NCBI GenBank assembly: GCA_031216915.1
Contig: CM062296.1
Coordinates: 452,724,287-452,788,286, forward strand
DNA: 64,000 bases
Source of the DNA: Pictodentalium vernedei
Taxonomy: Eukaryota > Mollusca > Scaphopoda > Dentaliida > Dentaliidae
Direction of reading: 5' to 3'
Part shown: positions 34,793-46,043 of the stretch, piece by piece
How the letters are laid out: each line of letters begins with the position of its first letter
Numbering within the stretch: the stretch's first letter is position 1
Translations under genes and position numbers: made by a program
The notes under the pieces: model-generated
Seen by the model: only the letters and a program-made list of their open reading frames with translations
Told to the model about the DNA's origin: nothing
The model's database searches: none

Positions 34793-35190
34793 GCCTAAAA
34801 AAATAAAAAATCTGTTTCTCAGGCCCTCCCACATGGTCCTTTTGGCCGCCGCATGCTCTCTTTTTATAATCAATTTAAACTTAAAAAAAATAAAAATTAA
34901 ATGGTTTATGTCTGATATTTTACCCAAATTAAAAAATTTGATGGATTTGTCCCTTGAGTGCAAGAAGGCTTTGCAATGCTTTAGCATTGCAAAGCCTTCT
35001 TGCACCCAAGGGATGAAATACACCACCACCTGTGCTATTCTGTAGATTATGAGGCCTAAAACTTGAACCAAGAACATGAACTTTTGATGGCAAGGAAGTA
35101 ATTAATGAAATAAAAAATAAAATAAAAAACCGCTCGCCCGCATGCAATTTTACAAATAATGGCCTGAGAAACAGAAGATCTACTTTGTGT
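34793..35190 (-). mobile_element. Hairpin MITE (CTTGAGTGCAAGAAGGC family), copy 4
   Basis: Complete and in reverse orientation to copy 1: it starts AAATCTGTTTCTCAGGCC and ends GGCCTGAGAAACAGAAGATC. The hairpin at 34951-35012 has one mismatch (CACCCAAG). Confidence 0.75.
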
Positions 35191-35287
35191 GGCCTAACCT
35201 CAGAGAAAATATGTCTTAGGATAACCCTCCCCATTCACATGTAATGTCAAAATGGGTCAGGAATCACATTTATTCTTTCTCTATATT

Positions 35288-35362
35288 GTCCGTTGAGTGC
35301 AATGGGGCATCATCTGCAATGCTTTAGCATTGCAGATGGCTCCTTGTTGAACTCAAGGAACA
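35288..35362. repeat. Divergent hairpin related to the CTTGAGTGCAA family
   Basis: Arms GTTGAGTGCAATGGGGC and TGCAATGCTTTAGCATTGCA form the centre. Same general plan and similar inner sequence as the four neighbours, but different outer arms. It lies 100 bases from copy 4. Confidence 0.6.
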
Positions 35363-36094
35363 ATATATATCTAGCTAGTTGGGTTTTCCAGAGATCAGGT
35401 CCTCAAGACTGATATTTTTTGTGTTGCTATGGTGTTGTAAGGTCATATCAAAATTATAACAGTCCTTAAAAATCATGGTCAGAGTCCTTGAAAAGTGCTA
35501 AAATAGTGCTTAAATTTGATTTTCTGATATCAGTGGGAACCCAGTGTTTATAGATTTATTTGGCTTCAATAAATCCAGTATGGGCATTTCTTCGATTATA
35601 TTTTGTTTAACAGAGCTCAATGAGCTCTGTCAAACAAGATATAATGGAATTAATGCTCAATTTATCACTAGCATTTAGAAAAAATGAACAAATTCCTGTT
35701 AATTGAATACATCTGTTAATTGAATATTTCTCACAGGCAAAGAAGATATTCAATTAACAGGTTTCCACCGTGCTAGCTAAAGATGTATGGACTAATGTAT
35801 TTTATCACTGGTTAGTAACTGGTAGAGTGCAACATTTTACTTGACCACAGATTTCCTTTCACCAAATATTGCTCTGTCACATTTGATTAGATAGTGCCAC
35901 TAAGCACTATCCAATCACATGCAACTGAGCAGTGTTTCAACCACAAAATTTTATTCTTGCCTGGGTCATTATGAAACCACTTTAAGTCAAATGTAGATAT
36001 TATAGTTGCGGGCTGTGGATTTTAGCGAAGCCAAAATATGGGCTTCCAGCACTCTACCAATTAAAGAGGGCCAATAAACTAAAAAAAAAATACC
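35363..36094. other. Intergenic with small palindromes
   Basis: Holds ACAGAGCTCAATGAGCTCTG at about 35611-35632 (centre of the CTCTGCAC MITE family) and GATAGTGCCACTAAGCACTATC at about 35890-35912. No gene. Confidence 0.45.
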
Positions 36095-36395
36095 GTTCCA
36101 ACGAGGGGTCATAACCTATGTTTTTGAGACAAAAAATGAAGATATTTTGAAAATTAATTGGCGATTTTTGAGAATAGCGCTGGCCAGTTTTGGCCATTAT
36201 GTTGGGTAAAGGGTTAACCATTTACCCCAAATTTGTTATTTTAATTCTTTTTTTTTAAATTTAAAAAAAAAAAATTTCCACAAAACCATATTATGTGACA
36301 CCTCATGGGAATGAGCTCAGCAGACCCATTCCAAAAAAGGGTAAAATGATATGGTTTTGTTGAAATTTTTATGCCTCCATCAATTTGGCAAAGGG
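36095..36395. mobile_element. Two piggyBac-like MITEs joined at one TTAA
   Basis: 36095-36217 is the right half of an element like 991-1241. It begins exactly at the palindrome centre (GTTCCAACGAGGGG) and ends AAAGGGTTAA. The TTAA at 36214-36217 is at the same time the start of a second element, TTAACCATTTACCCC, with its own GGAATGAGCTC palindrome. The right end of the second is lost before 36396. Confidence 0.75.
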
Positions 36396-36411
36396 GCATT
36401 ATTAACTGGTT

Positions 36412-36644
36412 GAGTGCTAGAAGCCACTATCAGGACTTTCAAAAAATGAGGGTACGAGAGCAAAAGCCAACGTTTTCCTTGCTCATGTTTCATATTCAGT
36501 CAAGTTCAAATTAGATTTTGTTTATATAAACTTATTTTATTACAAATTATTGGAGAGTACCTGTGGGCACTCTCCAATAATTTGTAATAAACAAATTTTG
36601 AATAACAAATTCAGACCACCAAAAATAATCTAGCCCTCAGCCAT
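36412..36644. mobile_element. TTAA-bounded MITE (TTAACTGGTTGAGTGCTAG family)
   Basis: Begins TTAACTGGTTGAGTGCTAG. Its hairpin at about 36535-36592 is AAATTATTGGAGAGTACC with its complement, and it ends TAGCCCTCAGCCATTTC. Sister of the nested element at 22478-22726. Confidence 0.7.
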
Positions 36645-37104
36645 TTCAGTGTTACTTTTGTCTGTCCATCCCGAATCTGATTTCTGGACAACTTTAGTTT
36701 GACTGAACAAAATGAAACAAAATTTTATACATAGCACATCAGCTATTGATATCCACCTTCACTTAAATAATGATTCCTGCTGAATAAAATGTACGGAGAA
36801 GAATATTAAAGAATATATATTTCTTTATTCAGTTCATATATTCACTCATTTTTTATTCAGATATCCACTCAATCAGTGATCCACTTTGGCAAAGCAGAAC
36901 ACAGTTTAAAAATGGGTACAATTTGCACACAGAAATTCACCTTGCTTCTGTGATATGCTAAAAAGTTACAGTTTAGTTCGACACACAACAGATGTATTTT
37001 TGAATAGTCAATAACACTGATTTTTGTTCTGTTTTACGAGTTACAGTTGAAGTGTCTAATTCCGGAAAGTTCTGAATAGTATTTGCACACGTATGGACAC
37101 AATT

Positions 37105-37403
37105 TGGGTGACCATTTCAGCGACTGATTCGCACTCCCGCATTGTGTCCTTGGGCAAGGCACTTAACCCTGATTGCCTACATGGGGGCACGATGACGCTG
37201 TGTACTAAGGCGTATGTCTTCAACCAATCTAACCCTGCCTGTGCAGTGGTGCAGAGTTCAGAGTTACGATCTTGGTGAGCTGCTCGTCATTGCTCGGTGA
37301 TTCTCTCTGGGTACTCCGGCTTCCTCCACCCGTAAAACTGTCATGGTCGCGATTAGCCATTGTGCATAAGTATGTGACCTTAAACACTAATAAATAAATA
37401 AAT
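37105..37403 (+). mobile_element. 5S-headed SINE, 5'-truncated
   Basis: Starts GGGTGACCATTTCAGCGACT, the downstream end of a 5S rRNA-like head (compare the fuller copy at 53950-54347). The body follows: ATTGTGTCCTTGGGCAAGGC, GGGGGCACGATGACGCTGTG, GTACTCCGGCTTCCTCCACC, ATGTGACCTTAAACACT and an AATAAATAAATAA tail. Confidence 0.75.
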
Positions 37404-38876
37404 AATATGGACACAATTATGAATGACTGACAATGAGAAAAAATCTCAGCCTCCAAGAGGCCAAAATGTCCCCTCACCACATCTAAAAAAGAGAAAGGTG
37501 GACTAAATTGTGTGCATCATGAAAAATGGAATAACACATTATTGCCAGTTCCAGAACTTGCAGAAGGAAAAATATGCTTAGTGGACATAGGTCAAACTGT
37601 AACCTTCGATGGTGGTGGTGGTGGGGGAGGGGTAGGAATCATTGGGACAGGGGCTTGAAGAAGAGAGGGAGGAGTGAGGATATGTAAACCAATGATTTTT
37701 AAACATGGCATAAATGGCATCAGCAAACTTTTAGCCTATGAACCACTGGGTGCAACCTGGTGCCAGGTGTGGTCCAAGAAGTGAAGTTTTTTACTTCTTC
37801 CTGTGTATATTGTTTGCACTCGTACTTTTCCCTAAAATTCATCCAATTTCCCTGAAATGACCCTCAGATTCTCTGAAAAACTTTTCGGAGATTAACATGT
37901 CTGACAGGGGCGAACCGTTTCAAAAAATTGTTCTGAGGTTAACATGTCTGACAGGGTTGGATCCTTTCCTGATGGCATTTGGGACTGATTTTTCCCAATT
38001 CAAACAAAAAAATTTCCCAATCTCAGTCCCCATTCAAACAAAATTTAATTCACAATATTAGAGTCCTGAATGGAGTGGACATAAGTTTTTAGAAAACCAA
38101 TATTTGCCAACCCAATGAAGCACAGAAAGCATCTGAATTCAGGGGCAGGCAACATGTTTTTATTGAACCCTTGTAATAATTCTGATTATGATAAATTTTT
38201 ACTGCAACAAAACCAGTGCTCCAACATTCATCTTTCAGATACATTTGCAAGCTGCTGACCTGTCAGTTGTGTCTTGGCATGTCTTGGCTGCCTATGTTGG
38301 CATCTAAGACTTGTTCAGGTACAATTTTATAAGGGCACAGAATGTAGATTGCTGGAGTGGAGCCAAACTCCATAAATACCTCCTGGACTTTAAGGGTTAA
38401 TTATTGGTGTTCAGGGCCGGGGAGAGCTTGGGTTTTTTTTTTTTTGGGGGGGGGGGGGGGTGGCAGGTTAGTAACCCCGGAAGTTTGGGGGCCTGGGTAT
38501 TGGGAGTCCAGGATTCTTGGGTCAGGCCTGGGCCCCCAAAGTTCTGACTTCCATGCCAAACCTGGGCTGCCGATCCCTGAGCTAGAACCAGCAAGATAAG
38601 TTGCCCGTCATATTTGAAGTTACTAGTTGAAACTCATATGCCCTTTCCAAAGTTTGTACCATAGTAACCTTGTCAACATTTTAATTCTACACAGCAGAAC
38701 TAGTGGATCTTACTATTAATGCATTTCAAATAAGAACCACTAATTCTATAGAACTAATTGTTAAGAAGGGGACTGCATCTCGAATGGAGCTCTGCACTTA
38801 ACCAATGGTTGTAATTTTGGACTGCATGATTCTTGAATTGATAACTTAAAAATGCCGTTAGGATCACCGATCCAAT
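37404..38876. other. Intergenic, no gene seen
   Basis: A GGTGGTGGTGGTGGGGGAGG run lies near 37611-37630. A poly-T run followed by poly-G lies at about 38431-38462. Opposed open frames around 38357-38599 lie across that low-complexity run and are not credible. Confidence 0.45.
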
Positions 38877-39793
38877 GTCGAGTTGTGACAGCACAAAAGC
38901 GGGTTTAATCATTATCAACTTATCGTCTGGAAACCAAATGTTTACAATTTACTATGTGAAGGGTCACTGTGACCATGACCTTTGACCTAGTGATTCCGAA
39001 ATAAATAGGGCTCTTTCTTGCAACCAATGGCAACCTACCTATGAAGTTTCATGAACGAAGGTGGAACCATTGTCAAATTATCATCTGGAAGCCAATTGTT
39101 AATGATTTATTATGTTCAAGGTCACTGTAACCTTGGCCTTTGACCTAGTGAGTCCTAAATAAATAGGGGTCTTCCACTCACCTAGGCCAACCCACCTATG
39201 AAGTTTCATGGATGTGGGTAAAACCATTATCAAGTTATCGTCCGGAAACCAATTGTTTACGATTTACTATGTTGAAGGTCACTGTGACCTTGACCTTTCA
39301 CCTAGCAGGTCCAAAATAAATAGGCTTCTTCCTCTCACTGATGCCAACCGAACTATGAAGTTTCACGAACATGGGTCGAACCATTATCAAGTTATCATGT
39401 GGAAACCAATTGTTTTGATTTACTATGTTCAGGGTCACTGTGACCTTGACCTTTGACCTAGTGAGTCCAAAATAAATAGGCTTCTTCCTCTCACGAAGGC
39501 CAACCTACATATGATTTTTCATGTATGTGGGTTGAACCGTAGTCAAGTTATCATACGGAAACCAATTGTTTACAATTTACTATGTTCAAGGTCACTGTGA
39601 CCTTGACCTTCGACGTAGCATGTCCAAAATCAATAGGGTTCTTCCTCCCACCAAGACCAACCTATGTATGAAGTTTAATGAATGTGAGTTGAACCACTAT
39701 CAAGTTATCATCCAGAAACCAATTGTTTACGCCCGCCCGCCCGCCCGCCATTCACCAAACTATAAGTCGAGTTTGACTTCGTCACAACTCGAC
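38877..39793. mobile_element. TIR-bounded element with five 157-bp units rich in AGGTCA half-sites, array 2
   Basis: Begins GTCGAGTTGTGAC (38877-38889) and ends GTCACAACTCGAC (39781-39793). Just inside the right end is a hairpin with arms AGTCGAGTT/AACTCGACT, next to a CGCCCGCCCGCCCGCCCGCC SSR. The unit core GGTCACTGTGACC or a variant recurs at 38962, 39120, 39277, 39433 and 39590. It is the reverse-oriented sister of 19465-20372, including the flanking words GGATCACCGAT near 38860 and ATCGGTGATCC near 20380. No coding frame is maintained. Confidence 0.8.
39432..39459. promoter_or_regulatory. Composite IR3-DR0-DR1 half-site cluster
   Basis: Four perfect half-sites in 28 bases: an inverted pair with 3-base spacing (GGTCACTGTGACC), then TGACCT directly abutting, then another after one base. 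These spacings correspond to ER-, ERR/SF1- and HNF4/RXR-type sites in animals. Match by sequence only. Confidence 0.5.
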
Positions 39794-40131
39794 TAATAAA
39801 ATCAACTTGACGTAATAAAGTTATCACTTCAAGAATTGTGCAGTCAAAAGCTATAACTCTAGGTCACTGGATACTCACTGATGACCTTGCAAATTTGAAG
39901 CATGCTGCTAAAAAACATCATTTTGATGACCAAAAAAATAACAGGATTTTTCATCCCAAAAGCCACCAGAAGTCTCCATTTAATAACTGATTTAAAAATT
40001 TTCTTGGGGGTGGGTGGGATGGGGATGATATCACTTATGCCTTTGGCACTCGCGAAGGTATTCCAACACTCTCCAAAGGGGACATGTCATAGAACTAACC
40101 CCAGGGCCTGAATTTCCTCTCCCTGGCCCTG
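39794..40131. other. Intergenic, no gene seen
   Basis: No feature other than a possible short flank of array 2 (CTAATAAAATC). Confidence 0.4.
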
Positions 40132-40394
40132 TTAGTGTTTAAGGTCACGTATTATTACACAAAGGCTATTGCTTTTAAGGGATAATGCTATATTTTATTT
40201 TTTTTTTGGTGACCGCAACATGGAGATAAAATGAAGTTCAGTCAATTGTTTATACCCATGTTGCCCATCTTAGAGGACTTCCACCCCAGATATTAATGAA
40301 TGACCAGGTCCTATTTTACCAGTAAAACAGAGCTTAATTGTTTATCACAGTAAACAAGCACTGCTTCACTTCCCAGGGTTCCCACAGGCAGGCT
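40132..40394 (-). mobile_element. SINE-like repeat (same family as 25426)
   Basis: Reads on the minus strand: CCCTGGGAAGTGAAGCAGTG, GGTAAAATAGGACC, GGAAGTCCTCTAAGATGGGC, and a tail region now interrupted by a T-run near 40195-40208. Confidence 0.65.
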
Positions 40395-40412
40395 TAATGC
40401 TGTGAGAACAGT

Positions 40413-40655
40413 TTAACCCTTTACCTAACATGAAAAGCAGACGACACTTGTAAGCAAAATTCTTGAATAACTAATTTTTTTCATTTTTAGTCTCAAAAAC
40501 ATAAGTTATGACCCCTTATTGGAACGAGCTCAATGAGCTCGTTCCAAAGAGGGGTCATGACCTATATTTTTGAGACAAAAAATGATGAAAATTTATTGGC
40601 AATTTTTGGGAACAGTGCTGGGCAGTTTTGGCTGTTACGTTGGGTAAGGGGTTAA
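40413..40655. mobile_element. piggyBac-like MITE, complete copy
   Basis: TTAACCCTTTACCTAACATG to GGGTAAGGGGTTAA; central palindrome GGAACGAGCTC/GAGCTCGTTCC. Closest to the copy at 991-1241. Confidence 0.8.
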
Positions 40656-41416
40656 TAGAGATTACAAAGACTGGATTGATCATGATTTCATCTCTCCGAT
40701 CATTTTAGAACTTACAACATGTAGTATACATCACGTAATAGCTTCTGGATTAATGTTTTTCTTCAGTTTGAAGGAAATATTTCTTATTCTTTCTGTGTTT
40801 CGTTTCTTCCAAGCCCAAAATATTTTCCTAATGGCATGGGCCCTCAGACCCTTTCTCAAAGAGGCAGAAGAATCCCTGGAGATAATAACAAAATGTTTCC
40901 ACACATAGGCATCACAGCATTCTAAAGAAAATGTAAATATATGAGTTTTTGCTGCCCAAAACACAAGAATACACAAAAAGAAAATGAAAAAATTCTTGTT
41001 TTTTTACATCTTATCATAAAGTGACATTTTTAATACCCAGTCATGAAAAAGTACTGTTTTTTCGTCACTCATTGAATATTATTGATAATCAATTTAATTT
41101 TGAAAGTACTGTCTATGCATTAATATTTTGATTATTTTGTGATAACTTATTTCTAGCTTTTTGTATATACTTCCTGCAGTACATTGAATAAAGCATTCCA
41201 GGATTTGTATATACCAAGTTTTCTTGTTTCTTACCCCTGTGAATGCCAAGAGCATAAAGGACACCATGCATGCATCCCCATCTGTTTCAAAACACCTTAC
41301 ATTTATTTTTCTCCTATGCAAGTAGTGGAGGGGAAGGGGGGGGGGGGGGGGGATATAGGAATGGGTTCCACCCATCCCACTGCCTGCCTGTCCTTCCCAA
41401 GTTCTTGTCATCTCAT

Positions 41417-41671
41417 TTAACCCTTTACCCAACGCAGACGATATCAACATTTATTTTAATTTCTATTTTTTCAATTAAAAAAAAAAATTCAACAAAACCA
41501 TATCATGTGACCTCTTTATTGGAACGAACTAGATTAGATGAGCTCATTCCAGTGAGGGGTAACATGATACGGTTTTGTTGAAATGTGTCGAAAAAAAAAA
41601 CAATTTTCAACTGCATTATTTTTAAAATTACACAGACTTTTGCAGTCATTTCATATAAGGTAAAGGGTTAA
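41417..41671. mobile_element. piggyBac-like MITE, complete copy
   Basis: TTAACCCTTTACCCAACGC to AAGGTAAAGGGTTAA; centre TTGGAACGAACTAGATTAGA; inner arms AAAACCATATCATGTGACC. Confidence 0.8.
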
Positions 41672-43394
41672 AAGAAAATCGTTCAAATTACTTCTCCCAA
41701 ATTTAATATATATTTTTGGGGTTTTTTTTTTTTGGTGATGTCATGTCCAAGTATTTCTTCAAGAGTTATTGCCCTTGTTGGACGTTCTTGTCATCCCATC
41801 TCATAGAAAACAGTTCAAGATTTTTTTTTCCAAAATTAATACATAGCTTTGTGGTGAAATCATGAACAGGATTGCAAACAAGTCATGTCCAAGTTTTTCT
41901 TTAAGAGTTATTACCCTGTAGAACTTAGAATTTCTTGTCATCGCCTTACCATTTCTTGCCATCACATTTGAAAGAAAACTGTTAAAAAATAATTTTCAAC
42001 AAGTAATATATAGCTTTTGATGATAATATCATGAACGGAACCAGCCGAGTAAAAGTTTTAAAATGCCTATTTGAAAAATGATTGTGTTATGTAATCGGTC
42101 TGTCCATCATCTGTCTGTCTATTAACATTTTTGGTTTCCGACCGATAACTCCAGTTTGGATTATTTGATCTCCACCAAAATTGATATATGTATCACCCAG
42201 CAAGTACTACAGGCCAAGTTTGAATATGGGATCCAGCCAATTATTTTTACATGAATTACAGCCCCTTTTTGACTAAGAACGGACATATTTAGCCATGCCT
42301 GGAGGTGCTCTTGTTCTTCAATGATTGTTGCTCTTGCTGGACTTAAAATTCCTGTAATCACTATACCATTTCTTGTCATCATATTGTCAAAGAAATCTGT
42401 TCAACATTTTTTTTCCTAACTTAATATATAGCTTTTTGTTGATAATATCATGAAGTTATTGGTCTTGTTGGATTTAGGTGGTGGGGGAATGGCTGTCACA
42501 TGGCATTGCAGTTGATATATGCTGCTCTCTTGCCATATACTTTTTTCAAATAAAATAAAGAGCCTCAAACAGAATTTCCTTTCTGGCCTTCAGTTATCAC
42601 CACTGTTATTTAGGATATAAATCTAGATAAATGTTTAGCCCACGAGTAAGATTAATTATTTATTACACAAGCAGTGGTGAGTGGGTTCAGTAATTAACTT
42701 GTGGAATGATGGAAGCATATATTTAGGCTCCATTCTGAAGTGCAAGTACTGCAACCCAAAGGCTTCATATTCTGTGGATATCTTTCACATCTTTGAAATT
42801 AAATTATTTTGTCCTGATAAATTCTGTCTTTTGATTGGTCAGAATGCCTTGGACAAATAGCCATGGCAAAGGGTGCAACATCCAGGATATATGGGCATTG
42901 GGGGTATATGGTTTAAATGAAATCGTTTCGCTTCCGCTCGCCTCGATATAAAAATCGAACACAAAAAACAGAAAATAATCACAAATGTTATCAGATTTGA
43001 TCATATTTTGTGGTTATAAATTAAATAGTCAAATAATTAAATGAAACAACTTGAGAAAAATAAAATAAGAGCAAATATTGGCCCCTCAGTTCCAATATTT
43101 GCTCTTGGAACTAAGGGGCCAATATGTAAACAAAATACTGTTTACTCATTTCCGTAATGTCCCAAGGGATGTAACTCTGTCTGTTGTCTTCTGCATTTGT
43201 AAAAACAAAACAATTATTCACGAATTTGGTCCAATATATTACAGCATGTGAGAAATGCATCCACAAATTTTTCTCCACTATGTTTCTATTTTGCTTCAAA
43301 TGTGTCAAAAATGCTATCTCTGTCAAATATGTATGATATATGGAGATTTAATACCTGGATGTCTCATTTAAACACCTCGTCTTCAGCTCGGTGT
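41672..43394. other. Intergenic with a decayed tandem repeat
   Basis: 41700-42500 has loosely repeated units with TTAATATATAGCTTTTTG, TGATAATATCATGAA and GTTATTGCCCTTGTTGGAC words. The same family appears in reverse at about 54770-55060. A hairpin CAAATATTGGCCCCTCAG/CTAAGGGGCCAATATGT is at about 43074-43125. Confidence 0.45.
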
Positions 43395-43643
43395 TTAACC
43401 CTTTACCCAATGCAGACAATATCAAAATTTATTATTTTAAATATAATTTTTTTCAATTTTTCAAGAAATTTCAACAAAACCATATCATGTGACCCCTCAC
43501 TGGAACAAGCTCAATGAGCTCATTCCAATGAGGGATCACATGATATGGTTTTGCTGAAATATTTTGAAAAATTTAATTTTTTCAACTGCTCAATTTGCAT
43601 ATTATCCGGGCAGATGCGGGCAATTCATAAGGTAAAGGGTTAA
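43395..43643. mobile_element. piggyBac-like MITE, complete copy
   Basis: TTAACCCTTTACCCAATGC to AAGGTAAAGGGTTAA. The hairpin is built from AACCATATCATGTGACCCCT and its complement around AAGCTCAATGAGCTC. One of the best preserved copies. Confidence 0.85.
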
Positions 43644-43921
43644 AAACCGACATCCAGGTATTAAATATCCATATACCATACATGTTGGCGGAGATAACTT
43701 AAAGTATCTGTGTGGATTGCCTTGCTTCAATTTATGGAAGATTGCCTATAGTGCCTATAGGCACTCTTCCATAAAATGTAACAAGGCAAGGACATCTGAA
43801 CAAATTTTAATGACCCAAAACAATTTAGCATTCTACCAATTGATGCTACTCTTGGGATAAGAAAATTCCTTGATTATGAGGATGATTTTCAAAGGTGTTC
43901 AAATAAAAGTCCTTGGGTTCA
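43644..43921. repeat. Fragment of the GGCACTCTTCC hairpin repeat
   Basis: A small hairpin around GCCTATAGTGCCTATAGGCA at about 43744-43765, flanked by TTGTTACATTTT-type and AACAATTTAGCATTCTACCA words. Relatives are near 13850-13930, 45300-45390 and 56760-56950. Confidence 0.5.
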
Positions 43922-44010
43922 AATTTATTTATTCATTTATTTATTTGTGCTCAAGGTCACTTTCAACATCTTTGGATATCTCATGACCACAACATAGGGA
44001 TGGAGTCAAG
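43922..44010 (-). mobile_element. SINE-like tail fragment
   Basis: ATTTATTTATTCATTTATTT followed by TCAAGGTCACTTTCAACATC and CATGACCACAACATAGG, the 3' end of the family at 25426. Confidence 0.5.
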
Positions 44011-45131
44011 TTTAACCAATCCTTCCTGTGTGAATTTTATTCCGGGTTTTCAGAAATTCCAGGGAATTATGGGAGAATAATCAAGACAAAGCTTGGAAAA
44101 ATCAAGAAAAAGAAGTAATTATTTGTGAAAACATTTTTCCAGAGAATTCCTGTATTTTTCCTGATTTTTAAATTCCTGATTTCCCAGAAAAATCAGGATT
44201 TCTCATAAAAAGCATCTGATGACTGTGTTTTAAATTCCTGGTTTCCCGGAAAAGACTGGAATTTTTACTCTGTCGGAGTAGAAATATATAATGTATATTA
44301 ATGTCATGTCCCCACTGGATAATTTAAACTTGGAGGGAAAAGTATCACATCTCTGCCATGTTGTATTTTTGGTGAAGAGACTATTCTGAAAGGAAATAAA
44401 CTTGTACTTGTTAGTATTCAATCTTTCAGCTTGATAATACACTTTTGAATTATAAACAATAATCTTCAGAGCCAAATGGATAAAGGTTGGGGAAATGTTA
44501 ACTGTTCAACAATTTGTTTCATCAAAATCTTTGTTTCTCACCTCAACACATCTCATGAGTAGTTTCATCAGTTGAATTTATAATTCCTGATTCAAACTTG
44601 TTTTCCCAACAGTCTTTGATGATTCCCTTTTAAATATTGAATCTTGAATGCATTTCAAAAATATTGTATGGCTATCTGTATTTTTTATGAAATTCTTCTT
44701 TGGATAATTTTTTCTCAATTACATGGTGCATATAAGTCACATGACACATCCATATTTGTAGTAATCTCAGTGCAACAAGCTACAATAACAAATACTGAAT
44801 TCCAGGAAACCCGGAAAAATCAGGAATTCTGTTCTGACAAAATAAAACTCAAGTCCCGGAAGTCCGGAAAAATCAGGAATTTTGTTAACAATGAAACGTC
44901 AGTTGAATTCCTGGAAATCCGGAAATTCAGGAATTTTTGCTCAGACAGGTTTGTTTAAAACCCGTAATTCCCTGGAATTCTGCGGTGGCCAATACCGCAG
45001 AATCCTGGTTTTCCTGATTTTCTTGACTTGATATTCTCTGGAATTCCCTGGATTTCCAGGGTTTGCGGACATGAAAAAGACCATGTTATTTCCTGGAATT
45101 CCCTGGAATTCCAGAGAAAATTTCACACAGG
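44011..45131. repeat. Region of repeated CCGGAAAAATCAGGAATT and TTCCTGGAATTCC words
   Basis: Two clusters (about 44030-44260 and 44795-45125) repeat short self-complementary words in both orientations, with unrelated AT-rich sequence between. It may be a decayed foldback or a short-unit repeat with both strands represented. No coding frame. Confidence 0.55.
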
Positions 45132-45250
45132 TTTATACCTATGCTGCTCAGTTTAGAGGACTTCCACCCCAAGCATTGGTTGCAAGTCCTATTTTACCAG
45201 TAAAGCAGAACCTGTTTACTGCAGGAAACAAGCACTATTCCAAATCCTGG
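45132..45250 (-). mobile_element. SINE-like fragment (family of 25426)
   Basis: AGAGGACTTCCACCCCAAGC, TCCTATTTTACCAGTAAAGC and GTTTACTGCAGGAAACAAGC on the plus strand match the body in reverse. The tail is missing. Confidence 0.55.
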
Positions 45251-45804
45251 AATGGAAACATATTTAGCAGTATTACATCCCCCTAGATTTTAACAGGAGA
45301 GTGCATCTAAACACTCTCCAATAAATTTCAGATAACAATAATTGACAATAATTGTACTACCGCAAAATAATTTAGCACTCTACCAATTAAGGTCACTTTC
45401 AGCATCTTTGGCTATGTCATGCCCACAGCACAATTACAAAGTATAGTTTTTAGCAAATCGCTTTTTAAGAATGCTGCCGACTTTAGAGAAATTTTAACCT
45501 GGATATTGGTTACCTGGTGAAAAAACCCGTGTTGGGTGGGGCAGAATGGGATGTGTAGGAAGAATACAAATGCATACATGTAACATTTTTATGATTCACC
45601 AAATGACACCTGAAAGATTTTGTGTTTTTTTATTAGAGAATGTCAGGACATGAGATCAGGTGTGTTGTGAAGATAACTGATGCCTTGATGATGAAGTTGG
45701 AATATTAGTCAGTCAGGATTATAGTTTAAAAACTCCAGACTTCTTTGAAATTTATTTTGGGATATATCAAATATGCATGCAGTAGTTGTGATGAAGCATC
45801 ATAT

Positions 45805-46043
45805 TTAACCCTTTACCCAATGTAGACAATATCAAAATTCATTATTTTAAATATTAGTTTTTCAAATGTTTCACAAAATTACGTCAAAAACACTATCCTG
45901 CAACCCCTCATTGGAACGAGCTCGTTCCAATGAGGGGTCACATGATATAGATTTCTTGAAACGTTTTGAAAAAAACGTTTTTCAACTGCTTAATTTGTAA
46001 ATTATGTGGGTAGATGGAGTCGATTCGTTGGGTAAAGGATTAA
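45805..46043. mobile_element. piggyBac-like MITE, complete copy
   Basis: TTAACCCTTTACCCAATGT to GTTGGGTAAAGGATTAA. The palindrome is shortened at the centre to GGAACGAGCTCGTTCC. One change in the right terminal repeat. Confidence 0.8.

Noticed and set aside
38397..38599. Gly-rich protein frames on both strands
   Set aside because: They are produced by the poly-T/poly-G low-complexity run at 38431-38462.
43395..43643. Invertible regulatory switch or rho-independent-type terminator
   Set aside because: The same structure with TTAA ends is present many times in the window, so it is a transposable element.
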